Positions 22,625 through 34,759 of a DNA stretch of 64,000 nt are shown piece after piece. The stretch spans positions 6,589,629-6,653,628 of the forward strand of contig NC_079202.1 of the NCBI RefSeq assembly GCF_026745355.1, written 5' to 3'. The position numbers were made by a program, and so were the translations under genes. Every line of letters starts with the position of its first letter. The stretch's first letter is position 1. Below the pieces are notes generated by a model that saw only the letters and a list, made by a program, of their open reading frames with translations, ran no database searches and was not told the DNA's origin. This stretch comes from Beta vulgaris subsp. vulgaris. Lineage: Eukaryota; Streptophyta; Magnoliopsida; Caryophyllales; Amaranthaceae.

Positions 22625-25600
22625 ATGCCTTCAGAAGACGCAAAACCAGTGAAGAAGGAAGAAATTGAAGACGACGACGATGATGAGAAGCCAATTTCTC
22701 AAGTACGCAACAACATAAACAAGAAAAAACCCGATTTCTCCTTCTTCTGCAACCCCAAAACAAAAATCAAAAGTGAAGAAAGAAGAATCAAGTGACGATG
22801 ATTTTTCTTCAAAAAAACCCACCAAATCCACTCCTAAACCAACTAAACCCAAAAAGGAGGACAACAAGGTTTGTATTTCTTCTTCCCAAAAAAAATTTCT
22901 GGGTTGTTGTAATTTTAATTATTTTTTTTGGATTTGTAGCAAAAAATTAAGAAGATAAAAAAAGAGGAGAAGGTAAAGGTTGAAGCGAAGAAGAGAGAGA
23001 AAAAGATGTACGATTTTCCTGGCCAGAAACGCGACCCTCCTGAACAAGTATGCTATACATTCTAAATTTTAAATTCATTTTAATTTTTGCTAATTATTTA
23101 GTTTGCTTAAAGTTTAATAATACAATGTGAGTAATTTTTGACTTGTAAGTTGAGATTAATGTTGCTTTGCAGAGAGATCCTTTGAGAATTTTCTATGAAA
23201 CATTGTATCAGCAAAAGCCCACCAGTGAATTGGCTGCAGTTTGGTGAGAATTTTTATTATTTTTAATTAAGAAACTTTTGTGTGTGTTTTTTCCTTTTTT
23301 TGTTGGTTAGAAGTTGAACAATATTCATGTTTATTTTGGAGTAAATGTGACATAGAAAGGAAAAAAGTACATTGGATTGAATCTCTTTCATATAGAACAA
23401 GTGTTCCCTTGCTGAATCAATTAAGATTTATGGGTGGTTTGTTTGCTTAATTACTTTGCGAGTTTGCGGAAATCGTATAAAAAATGTGGGTACATTCCAT
23501 TGGTTTGTTTGTAGTAGAAGATTGTATATTTAGTTTAGGATGACTTAATGGGGTTTATGCAAGAAATCTGTATATTTAGATGCTATGATTGTTTTTCTGT
23601 TTTGTTTGTTGAAACCTCTCGTAATATGCATGCACAAAATGCTGACTTTTGATGATATTTGTATGGATTTTTTGCTAATGTATTTAGGATTAAACCAATC
23701 TCTGATCAGGTGAAGGTTAGGACATAGTATATGGCACATTGTGGTATGCTTATGCGTTTAACCTTTAATGACCATCCTTTCCTTTTTCTGAGGATGCTGC
23801 TGCTGCTTGAGGTCAAAAAGCTTGATAATGATTCCATACCTACAATGTTAATAGAGGTGTGCTACTCTGTAAATTATATAGTATGATTGAGCTTTGAGGG
23901 CTGATATTGATGTCACAATTTTATTTCTAGTGCTCGACGAAATTGTAGCTCTGAGTGTGCATTGAAACAGTAGGCTTATTTTGTGGTACACTAGCCTTTA
24001 CTGAAACAGATTGTTGTTTTGTTCTTTTAAGTAATTATATGTCCTCCAAAAAAAAATTCCCCCATCTAGAGTTATATGCTTTAACTTTCCAATTTAACAA
24101 TGTCCTTGACTTAAATTATTGTCCTTTACCGATTATTTAATTACATCTGGTGTTTATGCAGTTAAATCTTGTCCCATATTTGGATTTAGATGTACTGCGT
24201 TTGTTCAGTGGGTATTGTGGTTGAATATATCGAATCTGTCTTAGGCTCTTGGCTGCACAATACATAGTATGTATTTTGTTTTTCGTCTTTTGTTGTGTCA
24301 GCTTGCATGGTAGCTTCTGCTCATGTTGAGAAGTTTTCTACATAAAACCTAATCATCGTCTGATTATGTACTGGTACATGGGTAGTTCTCTTGCCTGCTG
24401 ATCAGGTCTGCACCTTCTGCTCTGACATGTAGCCAAAACAATTCTTCCTATCTTATATCCCTTTCTTTAATTCCATTTCCATATACCATGGGCACATGTA
24501 GCTATAGTTTATTGTGGGAACCTTGTGATTTTTAATTGATTGAGTAATGGCCATGTTAGAGCTGCTGCTGGACTGAAGCAAAACTTGTGCTTCTTCAATA
24601 TTATAAGGGATACCGAAGTAAATCATGCTTCAAGGTCGAGAGAGTTAGAATCTTCTTTTTTGTCTCTTCTTCAAGTGGAATCTTTCCTCCTCTTTAATGT
24701 TGCATTGGTTCCTCCCCTGATTCCAAACAAGAAAATCAAAAGAGAATGGAGGGAGTATATGATTTTGAGTTAACTTTTTTTGCATGAAACTATATATAAT
24801 TTCAACTGTGTAAATGTGTGCCTCGGTTTGGGTAGGCCTGTCAGGGTAAGTCCGGGGATCGTCAAACCCCTTTCAGCTGTTGATGTACCAGGCTCTTTTA
24901 ACTAAGCCGACTTCTTTGAAGCGGCCAGGATAGCCTAAAATTTCCCCCTACTTTTCACATATGGCTTCGTGCCAAGTCTCCAAGATCCTGCATCACTTTA
25001 GTTTTAAGACATCCATTTATTTTGGGATTCAGTGAGGCTGTATATTATTTAAGAACCGATAGATTGGCTATGGAAGATACAAATGTCTATAGTCAGAATA
25101 GAAATAAATGAAATTTGATGGGTTATGAGGTGAAAGTCTCATGTATGGCTCTAACAAATGGCAGTTATGGACTTATGGTAATATATCCATAATTTCTATT
25201 AAAACTGATCTCTATCTTTTGTGGAGTTGGCATAGCATGTTGAACTTGGATTTGAAATCAATATTTAATTACCTACTGTGGCCAATTGGCCATTGTTTAC
25301 AAGAATATAATGTTGTATCGGGACATGTTCGGCAAAGTTAGCTGTTTTCATGTATACTGTTCTACTAGCTGTTGGTTTTCCTTTCTAGTAGTTGAAATCA
25401 GTGGGGGGTATTGTTGGACAAATCATGCATAAATTTTATGCTTCATGATACCTCATTGTTCAACAAATCCTGGACTCTGTTAGAGAGGAAAGGTTGTTTT
25501 AGTGCTTTGTTGATTTCTGTCCAAGACTTGGAACTTGGAAGTATCTGCTAATGATGCCAGGTGATTGCTACTGAATAAACTTGGTGCTGTCACTGATTAG

Positions 25601-26508
25601 TGGCCTTGGTTATTTTATAATCTGATATCTAGTCAACTTTTCCCCATTTTTGTTAGAGTCTAAACATTACTAAGATGATTCTACCTTCCGCTTCATGGAT
25701 TGAGGAGCCTGGAGTTCATCATAATTAGTAATCCTTGTGTCCCCTTTTTTTTGCTCCATTGGGCTAAGTTACTTTTTTAATTTTTGCTCGGGTGAAGTTG
25801 ATAGGAGACAAAGTTGGTAGGACCTTAGTGAATGTGAATGCAATGCGGACTCTCATAGTTATTTCTAGGATGGATCTATCTTTTAGGGATGTCACTGTAC
25901 ATGGGGCATCCAAAGAGCGATGGAGGGAGTATGTAATTAAGACTCGAGTTCAATCACCATATCCAAATGCTAGGCTTGGCCGGTTGTTTCGTGCTAAGTA
26001 GCTTTTACTGGCTTCTTTACGTGACACAACTTCTCAATTACAATAAAGTTTATCTGAATTCTGATTACTATAGTGAATACAAATGTTATGTTGATGTCTA
26101 AAAAGCTATTACTGTAAATTTGCTTTCTGATGTCTGCAAAGTCTATATGAACTTCTCACCTTAGTGTGTACATATATTTGCAGGATGATGGAATCTGGTT
26201 TGCTTCCATTAAAAGAGGCGAAGCAGGTCTATGAGAACAAAATGAAGAAGAAGAACCAGAAAATTACTTCCCCGGTAAAACATGTTAAGACAGTAAAGGA
26301 GACTAAATCCGTGACTGTTAAGAAAAAAGTAGTTGCTTCCACCCCAAAATCATCGAGTACTAAGAAAACAGAAACCTCCACTGTGAAAAAACAATCGAGG
26401 AAACGTAAAGCTGAAAGTTCTGAAGAAAATTCAAGCTCAGAGGAAGACTCTGAAGAAGATTATGCATTATCAAATAGGAAGGTTGCTAAGAAAGCCAGAG
26501 TCAATTAA
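22625..26508 (+). CDS. lysine/serine-rich nuclear-type protein, 4 exons, exon 1 frame break
   Basis: The coding exons are 22625-22868, 22940-23047, 23173-23243 and 26184-26508, all with GT-AG introns. Exon 1 starts MPSEDAKPVKKEE and then an acidic run. The frame must change by one base at an A6 run near 22724-22729 to reach KNPISPSSATPKQKSKV and the donor at 22869. Exons 2-4 give KKMYDFPGQKRDPPEQ, RDPLRIFYETLYQQKP and, across the third junction, MESGLLPLKEAKQVYE. A tail follows, very rich in Lys, Ser and Glu, with KKQSRKRKAES. A core of this kind occurs in small uncharacterised plant nuclear proteins, but I know no firm function. The basic clusters suggest nuclear localisation. The A-run shift could be an assembly error or a real lesion. 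Confidence 0.8.
23244..26183 (+). other. large third intron of host gene 1 (2.9 kb)
   Basis: It is bounded by GTGAGA and TTGCAG and splits a Trp codon (TG|G). No transposon ends were recognised inside. The ORF-like stretch 25792-26001 has no family resemblance. Its length contrasts with introns 1 and 2 (about 71 and 125 bp). Confidence 0.7.
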
Positions 26509-26636
26509 CTCATTAAATTAGTTTTATGAGGTTAAGAGATGAAACATTTGATACTTACCCTGATTTGTACTGATTTGTTTATGAGAAATGTTGCTTGACA
26601 ATGCACTTCCCTTTCTCACATCTCTAGATCGAGTCC

Positions 26637-26865
26637 GGATCCTCTAGAGTTATAGTAAAACTCTACAAGGTAGAGTTCAATCTGAGCCATGCATTTAAAA
26701 ATCAAGGGCTCATATTGGTGGAAGGAAAATATTTAGGGGTGGATTTTGATGAGATAAAATAGGGGGAATTTGGAAAGATAATATATGAGCCATTGATTTT
26801 TTATTCAACGGTTGATATTGCTCAAACTCTACCTTGTAGAGTTATTTTACAACTCTAGAGGATCC
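26637..26865. mobile_element. MITE with long terminal inverted repeats, 128 bp after host gene 1
   Basis: Both ends begin GGATCCTCTAGAGTT and remain inverted copies for roughly 80 bp, sharing for example ACTCTACAAGGTAGAGTT. The 229-bp element is therefore mostly a fold-back. No target duplication could be fixed, so the superfamily is left open. Confidence 0.75.
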
Positions 26866-27435
26866 AAAGACCTCTAGATCAATATTAGGTCTGACCTCTA
26901 TCTTGGGTGTTGTCACCTTGCCTTTTTAAACACATTAAGTTTGAAATTGCTCTAATCTGTTATTCGACACCCTTTTTCTTTCCTTCTGAAAAAGAATGGA
27001 TTTTCTAACATGCGTCCATGGGAATACAAATGTATAATGACAATAACTAGATTTCATTTTTATAAAAACTTTAAAATTAATAGCAGATGAATACCTATCT
27101 ATACTCTTTCCCATTATTTAGAGCAATTTCCTAGAATCGTGTTTAAAATAAAGACATTCTCATTTTGGTACTCAACAAAAGATAATTTTATGATGTATTC
27201 TTTGCATAGGTGTAGATTTTAGTTCATATAATTGATTTTCTGAAATGATGTCAAGATAAAAAGAATTTCCCATTTGTAGTGTTCACAAAGGATTATTATG
27301 TAATCTGGTTTTCGTATATTGATGAGTCGCAGTATACAATACCAATCTTTTTTAAAACAATTTCAATTTAGTAAAACTAGCAGTTGGTTAAGAAAATAAC
27401 AAAAATAAATGATATTTTCTTTAGAAACCATTCTA
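26866..27435. other. AT-rich intergenic sequence
   Basis: No gene or repeat boundary recognised. Confidence 0.45.
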
Positions 27436-27750
27436 AGGACTCGTTTGGTTACCATTGGGACTTAATTCTCATGGGAAGTCTTATTTCATGGGAAGTAAAT
27501 TCCCTTGTCTATTCCTTAGGAAGTGACTCTAGGTGTTTGGTTGAGCACAAAAATTTGCAATTGACACATGAATTTCTAATCACCAAGGGGGGTTGGTGAT
27601 TAATTTCCTACACTTCATAAGAATTTCCATTTCCATGAAAATTATATTTCCCAAGAATTTCTTATTTCTTGCATACCAAACAACCACCCGTTTTTGTACT
27701 TCCTAGGAATTTCAAAGTCCAGTGGAATTTGAGGTGAACCAAACGACCTC
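27436..27750. mobile_element. MITE-like inverted-repeat element
   Basis: The left end GGACTCGTTTGGTTA and the right end, reverse complement GAGGTCGTTTGGTTC, are imperfect inverted repeats of a type common in plant MITEs. No clear target duplication was found. Length is about 315 bp. Confidence 0.5.
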
Positions 27751-28141
27751 TTAGTACACCATTAAACGTGATCCTTTAAACAAATCATGGCACCAATCTT
27801 CAAATTTTGATTCCTTAACCATGATTGATAAAAAGATCATGGCATCTTAATCGTGAAATGGAAGCATGGGATGATTCATTTCACGACCAATCGTGGTATG
27901 GGGACTATAGACACTAAAAATTTATTAGTATTTTACATTAAGATAAGTTAATTATTATTGAGCTAAAATAAATATAATTAGCCCAATTTAATTAATTTAG
28001 CTTACCTAAATAAAATATTTGGGCCAGTCCATATCACTAATCCAAATAAGACTGTCAAATGGCAAAGATAAAAAAGACTTCCAAGTCATAAACAGGCCCA
28101 AACTCATAAACTACCAAGTCCATGAAGGGATCTCTATTACC

Positions 28142-28149
28142 TATAAATA
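28142..28149 (+). promoter_or_regulatory. TATA box of the Tat-like LTR
   Basis: TATAAATA in the LTR about 240 bp after its start. The position is consistent with the U3/R boundary of an LTR promoter. Confidence 0.55.
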
Positions 28150-28465
28150 GACATCACATCTCTCAGTTGAGGCGACCGAAAAATCATTATTCTCAAGAGC
28201 TCATAAAATTATTTTAGAATTCTCTCTACAAATAGTCAATAAGCACATCAAATCTGTGCTGACTGTTCAGATACACTCAAACGCATTCTATTGAGATTCA
28301 AGCTTTTGTTAGCCCTTATTCGAATACGGTGGGACCATCTCTACCGCTCATCTCTGTTTTGTCATCAACAACAAATCTGAGAAATAGCCTCAAGCAAGAA
28401 CATCTCTCAATCTCCTGAAAACTCTGCCGACACCCTGCAAAAATCTATAACGTTAGGTGACTTTA

Positions 28466-29340
28466 TGGAAGAGATGTGTCTTGGTTTTCACAACAAAATA
28501 ATGAAGAAAGATGTTGTCACTGCTTCTGTTATGGTGACCTCAGTTAAAGCAGTTTAGGAACAATTTGCTGAAATGAACATCTTACTCCAAAGAGTGATGA
28601 AGGACGGAGAGGAAAAGGATGCTCATATCAGACTCCAATACGAGCAAATTGCTGCCCTCAATGGAAACTTAGTGGAATCCCAGGCGACGCATCATCAAGC
28701 CAAGGTGGTGATGAAATCCAAGACAAGAGTGGTGACAACCCTCACCGTCCACCAACAACTCGACAACTCGAATTGTTGATAGCTCGTGCTGTCAAGAATC
28801 AACTTGGGGAAATTTCTCAAGGAAGTCGTCACTATGTAAAGCCTTATACTATGAGAATTGATAAGCTGCAAATGCCTTTTGGCTATAAGCCCGCAAAGCT
28901 TCAACAATTCGATGGGAAAGGAAATCCTAAGCAACACATTGCTCACTTTGTGGAAACATGCAACAATGCTGGTACGACAAACTATTTCCTCGTCAAATAA
29001 ATTTGTACGTTCCCTAAAGGAAATGGCCTTTAATTGGTACACAAATCTACCCTCACAATCCATCGATAGCTAGGATCAAATAATGGAGGAAGAGTTTGTA
29101 AACAGGTTCTATAGCACTCGACATATTGTCAGCATGGTTGAGTTGACTAAGACTCACCAATGGAATGATGAGCCCATGATTGACTACACTAATCGTTGGC
29201 GTGCTTTGAGCTTGCAGTGTAAAGATCATTTGTCAGAAAACTTTTACAATCGAAATGTGCATCCAAGGTATGCATTGGGATTTGACCTACATCTTGCAAG
29301 GGATCAAACCCAAAACATTTCAAGAACTAGCTAGCAAGTA
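28466..29340 (+). pseudogene. Ty3/gypsy Gag remnant
   Basis: Plus-strand fragments in different frames give MEEMCLGFHN, then an N-terminal coil. Next come MPFGYKPAKLQQFDGKGNP, HIAHFVETCNNAGT, KFVRSLKEMAFNWYTNLP, EEEFVNRFYSTRHIVSM and [15 protein letters not shown]. This is the gag domain of a common plant Ty3/gypsy group. In-frame stops (for example the TAG in about 28555-28557) and shifts make it dead. No CCHC knuckle or pol follows. Confidence 0.8.
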
Positions 29341-29517
29341 AAGCGCACGACATGAGATTACAATTGCTTGTCATGAAAATGAAATAGACTCATCTAGCGT
29401 ATGCGTATCAATAGATGATCTGTCGACGCCATGATCGTGAAAATTATTCTGAGTGAAAGTTCTAGGGGCCGGAGCATGCATGGAAACAAAACCTCATAGA
29501 TACAAACAAAAGAAATT

Positions 29518-29918
29518 CTCCTAAGTAAGAGGATAGAATTAAGAAATTCAAACTCTTAAGCAAGAGTATGAACTGCATGTTGAACAAAATAAAAGAAAAC
29601 TCCTAAACAAGAGTATAAACGGCACACAAAAGAAAACTATCTCCCAAGCAAGAGTCTAAACTGCAAGCAAACAAAAGAGAAACTCCCAAGCAAGAGTATA
29701 AACCACACATAAAAAAAGAACAGACTCCTAAGCAAGAGTCTAAACTGCAAGCAAACAAAAACTAAACTCGTAAGCAAGAGTCTACAGCACACCAAAAAAC
29801 ATGCTAACTCTTAAGCAAGAGTATAAACTGCATACCAAACAACAAAAAGAACTAACTCCTTTGCAAGAGTAAACTGCATATCAACAATGACAACTCCTAA
29901 GCAAGACGATAAACTATA
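29518..29918. repeat. tandem array of ~45-bp units (GCAAGAGTATAAACTGCA), left part
   Basis: About nine units share CTCCTAAGCAAGAGT and TAAACTGCA with A-rich spacers, at intervals of roughly 43-47 bp. The Athila insertion at 29919 falls in the last unit. Related units continue at 41160-41345. Confidence 0.8.
29914..29918 (+). repeat. target site duplication of the Athila element, left copy (CTATA)
   Basis: CTATA precedes the TG of the left LTR and recurs at 41046-41050 directly after the CA of the right LTR. Confidence 0.9.
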
Positions 29919-31343
29919 TGACAGGCTAAAGTCGTATCACCTTATCAAAAGTAAATCCGAAGTCCTCTAACAAATAGTAGTCAGGGAAGTAGGGTCGAAT
30001 CCACAGAGAAACAGTGTTCTTTTCCTAATTGTCAGTCAAATCTAGAGTATAGGAACGAGTGTTTGTGAGTAATTATACTAAACTAAACTATAACTATATC
30101 AAGAATTATCAATAATAAAAAGTCTAGGGCATAGGTTCACCAATGATCAATATTTCGGGATGAAACACAAAAATCAACAATTAATAATGCAGTTAAACAG
30201 ATTGATTCGCTCTCTCAAGTCTAAATCAAGCATAGAACGATATTAACAGGCTCTCGCAATTTATTAACACCAATTCTACCTATTGAAACTAGCCTTAATA
30301 TCAAGTTTATACCTCTCGGCGCATAACCTAATATTGCAACACTATAACAATCAAATCTGGCCAAATTGGATTGAATAGACATAAAAACATTCAATAGGAA
30401 TCAACATGCATAATAAAAATCAATACTTTAATAAACATCCCTTCCTAATTGATCATGGATCCCCTAAACCCTAGAAATAGACTACTCAATCATAATTGGG
30501 GAAAACATATTCATAATTAAATAAGCAAACATGAATTAATAATAAAGGATTGAATAGGAATAAAAGAGAAGAGAAATAATACCAATTGTAGAACCAATCT
30601 TGCAAAAATCAAAGCTTCTATTGAAAATTCAATGTAATTGGGAAAAAGCAAAACTAGCGTTCTTCAATAATTGAGAGAAAAAGAGTTCTAATCTTTAATG
30701 AATTAACGATGGAAAAACAAAATAGAAAATAAGATAGGAAATAATAATATTCCCTTGAGTCTTTATACCTTTCTATTTCCTAAAACAACTAGAAAAATAG
30801 AGTCTAATTCGTCAAAAGATAAAGCCTTATTCGACTAGGAAACCCGGAATAATCCGCGGCCGCGGATTTTCGGGCTGCAAAACAGCGTCAACTTGCAAAG
30901 ACCATATCCCCAAACTAGAAGTCGTATCGGGGCGTGTAATATACCGTTGGAAAGCTCTTCAAGTCTAGTTTCCAACCCCACTGGAATCACTTAATTCCGA
31001 TCTCTGGATAATAAGTTATGATCAAAAGAGTGCACATGACTCAATTTCCATACTTCTTTTAATACGTTTCCGCTATGTTTGAGTTGCAATCCGACTTGAA
31101 GATGCCCTTTGGACTTCTCATTTGACTTAGCTCCTTCCTAGATGCTTCTCATGCTTAAGTTGTCCAATAATACTCCAATTGTGTTCTCAATACCTGAAAA
31201 CTATCAAAAACACCGAAAACACACACAGAGTAATATCTTCTCAACTTAAGTAATTATGCAATTATGGACTAAGAATGCAACTAAATGATCCTAAAATGCA
31301 ACCTAAATGCATCATGAAATGCCTATATTAATATGACTCATCA
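29919..31343 (-). repeat. 3' LTR of the Athila element
   Basis: 1425 bp, TGACAGGCTAAAGTCG ... ATATGACTCATCA on the + strand. It holds an 18-bp palindrome at 30851-30868. It differs from 39619-41045 mainly by one-base indels. Confidence 0.92.
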
Positions 31344-31357
31344 AACTCCCCCAAGCT
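31344..31357 (-). other. polypurine tract of the Athila element
   Basis: The minus strand reads AGCTTGGGGGAGTT immediately before the 3' LTR. Similar motifs recur at 31559-31570, 32145-32155 and 32801-32813. Confidence 0.75.
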
Positions 31358-32811
31358 AAACTGTTGCTTGTCCTCAAGCAATAAACAATAGACACGGGAA
31401 GAAAATGATAACCTACAATATGGGACTAAAACAGGGTCAAGCACACAATCCAAAACACGGAGATATCAATCCTACATGAACCAAGCATCGAGTATCAATG
31501 AAACAAAGCCGCATAGCACGTCATGTGACCAATCAACTCACAATCTTACCACAACCCTTTCCCCCAAGCTGGACTTAACAAACTTGACAGACCTCACTAT
31601 AGGTATGTGAACTAATACTCTCTTGTGTTTAGGGCGAAAATCAATGACACTCAACGATCTCAACCTATATATATCAACTCAGAAGAAGCATACTCTTTAA
31701 CTTTGACCTTTTGACTCACTTTCAACACGAAAAATGTAACACACAAAGATCAAGAGGACTTTCAAGGGTTGTAATGAGGCTAGGGTTAAGGGTATGGATC
31801 ATATTTTGGGAAATGTGGTGGAAAAGCCAAGAAGGGGAGCAAATATCAATGAAAACGGCCTAACAAGGCATTCATCACAACTTCATATAACACCATCATT
31901 ACCACAATATCACCACAATATCTTTCATGCATAGTAACCCATATATAACCTTTTCACTTTTCTTTCAAAATATGTTCACTTTCTTTGTTCTTTCATTTCT
32001 TTTTCTTCACTCTTTTTCATATTGCCAAAATCTCTTTGCACCACATTCAAATTCGATGATAAAGCTCATTAATAACACTTTCCTTCAACATAACCATGCA
32101 TTAACTACATCCATGTAATACAGTATGACCAAAACTAACACTTGCTCCCCAAGCTAGGCTTGGGACAATAATCAAATGAGGTTAAGGGTTGTAATATGGG
32201 TGAAAGTAGCAAGCAAGGGTCAAGAAAGCTCAGCGGGGCTAGAGACGGGAAATATGTGAACAAAAAGAACTCTGGAGCTAAAATCATGAAATGAACGCCT
32301 CAATCATATCAAATAGTGTACACAATCAAGTATCAAGGACGTACCAGGTCAAAATCAAGATCAATACATCAACTGAGGAACTAATCACTCATGAAAGAAC
32401 ATAACTGACACAGATTCGTCAGTTTATTAGGCACAGAAGCTCACATGGGTCAATTTTGTCTGCACAGTAAAGTTAAAGCCAGCCAGAGAGATCAAACAGT
32501 CTTACCACAGCCAATCAATCGTATCACAATTATGCTATGAAGAATCATGAAACCACTGTACAACAAAGCTGTAGAGCTGTAGTAGAGATATCCACAAAAT
32601 TCTCGAAGGTGTGCCAACAATAGTCCCATAGATGAAAACTATAATGAAATGAGCTATCTAAAATGCAACTATGATGCAACTAAGAAAGCAGTACATTTTT
32701 TTGGTTACACGTAAAATCCTATTCCTAATGAACAGGCAAAAGCGTGTAACAACTACAAAGCAATAAAAACTACACTAGAAAGCATAAAGGATAGAATATC
32801 CCTCCCCCAAG

Positions 32812-34313
32812 CTAAATACAGCACAGTGTCTCACTGTGTAAAAAGAAGGAAAGGAAAAAAGAAAGCTCACGCAACGGGAGCTTCGTCCATCGAGGATGGC
32901 TCAGGAGTAGTGTCGACGCCAGAAGCGATGGGGCCAGAAGCTCTAGCGGCCGACGTAGATCACGGACCTCGGCACGAAGGTCCTCCATATGACGCTCCAC
33001 AGTCTCGAGACGAGATAATATCGTCGTCTGAAATGATGCAAAAGAACTCATGAAGCGACTGAAACGGGCTTCCATGCTCTCAGGAGACATAGTAGTGCTG
33101 GACGAGGGGTCCTCAGAGACTGGAGGGGGGGTCTTCAAGTGTGGGAGAGATGACAGTGCTGGGGCTGATAATGCAACACACTGCGAGGCACGGGAATGTC
33201 CCCTGAACCTTGCCGCCTACCTCTATAGTTTCAGAGATAGCACGGGGATTCGACAACCAAACACTAGAATCCTGAGGATGATCATTTGGTAGAATATCGT
33301 AGATGATGCGCTTTTCTGTGGAATGACAAGGCTTAACGAACCATAGATACCTGTTCTTAGCTTGGTGGACGAGCCATCCATATCGATCCATAGCGTGGTG
33401 TTAAGGAGGTTGGTGGAGGAAGAAGTCACTTTAGAGGCTAAATCGATGCCTCTATCCAGAGCAAACACAGAAACAAATCCACCCATGGAGATATCACCTT
33501 TCTTTACATCCCGCTCCCAAAGAAATCCACCCATAAGAAACTTGGCAAAGTTCAGTTTTCCGTGCACAGTCGGGAGACATAGAAAGAAACCACAGAAGTT
33601 TCAAATCTTGGAGAGTGACTTGCCCTGATTCCGCTTTGGGACGGAAAAGTTGAAGTATAAAGCGGTGAAGCAGGCGGAGAGAGGACAACCAATAGATGAG
33701 GACTTGCTAGAACCCGATGCCCAATCAGAACGCCCGTTAATCTGCTTCCAAAAGGAGATGGGATCAAATTTATCACAACTGGAGCCATCTTGTAATTGCA
33801 TGAAGGTAGATGGACCAACATCCCCCCTGTAGGCCAACCAAACAGAATGTTTATCTCATCCCAAGACATGATATGCTCTGTACCCTCAAGGGTGAATACT
33901 ACATCACCTTTCGATGTTCCCACTGCAAGGGAATCCAGAAATTCAACTACGAGCTCAGGATAAATCCGCTCGTTCAGTCGGAATACTCGGCCCCAATGAT
34001 GTGTCTGCTCAATGTACTCAAAAGCCCAATCAAAGCCGATCTTAGTCACGGCATTCAGAGAGAGATAGAGGGTTGGGGCGATGGTGCGCTTTTGGAGTGT
34101 AGCAAGGCGCGTTTGGGAAGTGGGAGGGTGGGGGGTGAAGGTGGAGGGGGTGGAATGGATGTGGTGGCTTTGAAGTGGTGGATTTAGAAGTTGTGGCTTT
34201 AATGCTTTGGATTTTGAAGTTGTGGAAGTCTTTGAAGGTGGTTTGGAGGGGGTTTTCTTTTGTATTTTGCGAGAGTGCTCATTGGGATTGTAGATGGGTT
34301 TAGGCTTAGACAA
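32812..34313 (-). pseudogene. Athila extra ORF (ORF-1/env-position protein), frameshifted
   Basis: The minus-strand segment 34313-33552 starts MSKPKPIYNPNEHS and has a Pro/Ser/Thr-rich N-terminus. A globular part follows with RLNERIYPELVVEFLDSLA and TEHIMSWDEINILFGWP, resembling the ATHILA ORF-1 family. Later pieces lie in other frames (33567-33223, 33391-33113). The last (33138-32812) has MEARFSRFMSSFASFQTTI and RLETVERHMEDLRAEVRDL, a clear coiled coil. The ORF sits between pol and the 3' LTR, where env-like genes of other elements lie, but I see no signal peptide or transmembrane segment that would support an envelope. Function unknown. Confidence 0.7.
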
Positions 34314-34759
34314 GCTCCGCGGAGGATCTCATGACGCTTTTGAGCACACAACCAAGAACAATCACCACAAAACAATCACAACAACTTCACAAGAATCACC
34401 ACACAACCAATGTAATGCCATCAATCCAATCTCAACAATTTGGCGCCACCAAGGAACCCAAAATATTGTCAATTGCAATTGGAAATTCAACACAATCGAA
34501 ACCACAATCAAGATTGATAACAATAAACAACTTGAATAGCAACCAAGTATCAAAATGAGTAGTAAGCACAAACAATAAGTGTTCAAAATTCGGAATGAAA
34601 GTGAACAAATCGAAAACTTACTACCACGTGAAGTACACGATTGATGGATGTAGGAGACTTGATTGAGAAAGTCCAAATATGTGTCCAAGATTTCCAATTG
34701 AAATTTCAAAGCACCTTCAAGAAGAAACCCCAATTCAATGAGAAAGGTTAGGGTTTGAA

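Noticed and set aside
32812..34313. Viral-type envelope gene in the Athila element
   Set aside because: The position fits an env-like ORF, but no signal peptide, fusion-like or transmembrane segment is seen. It is annotated as an Athila extra ORF instead.
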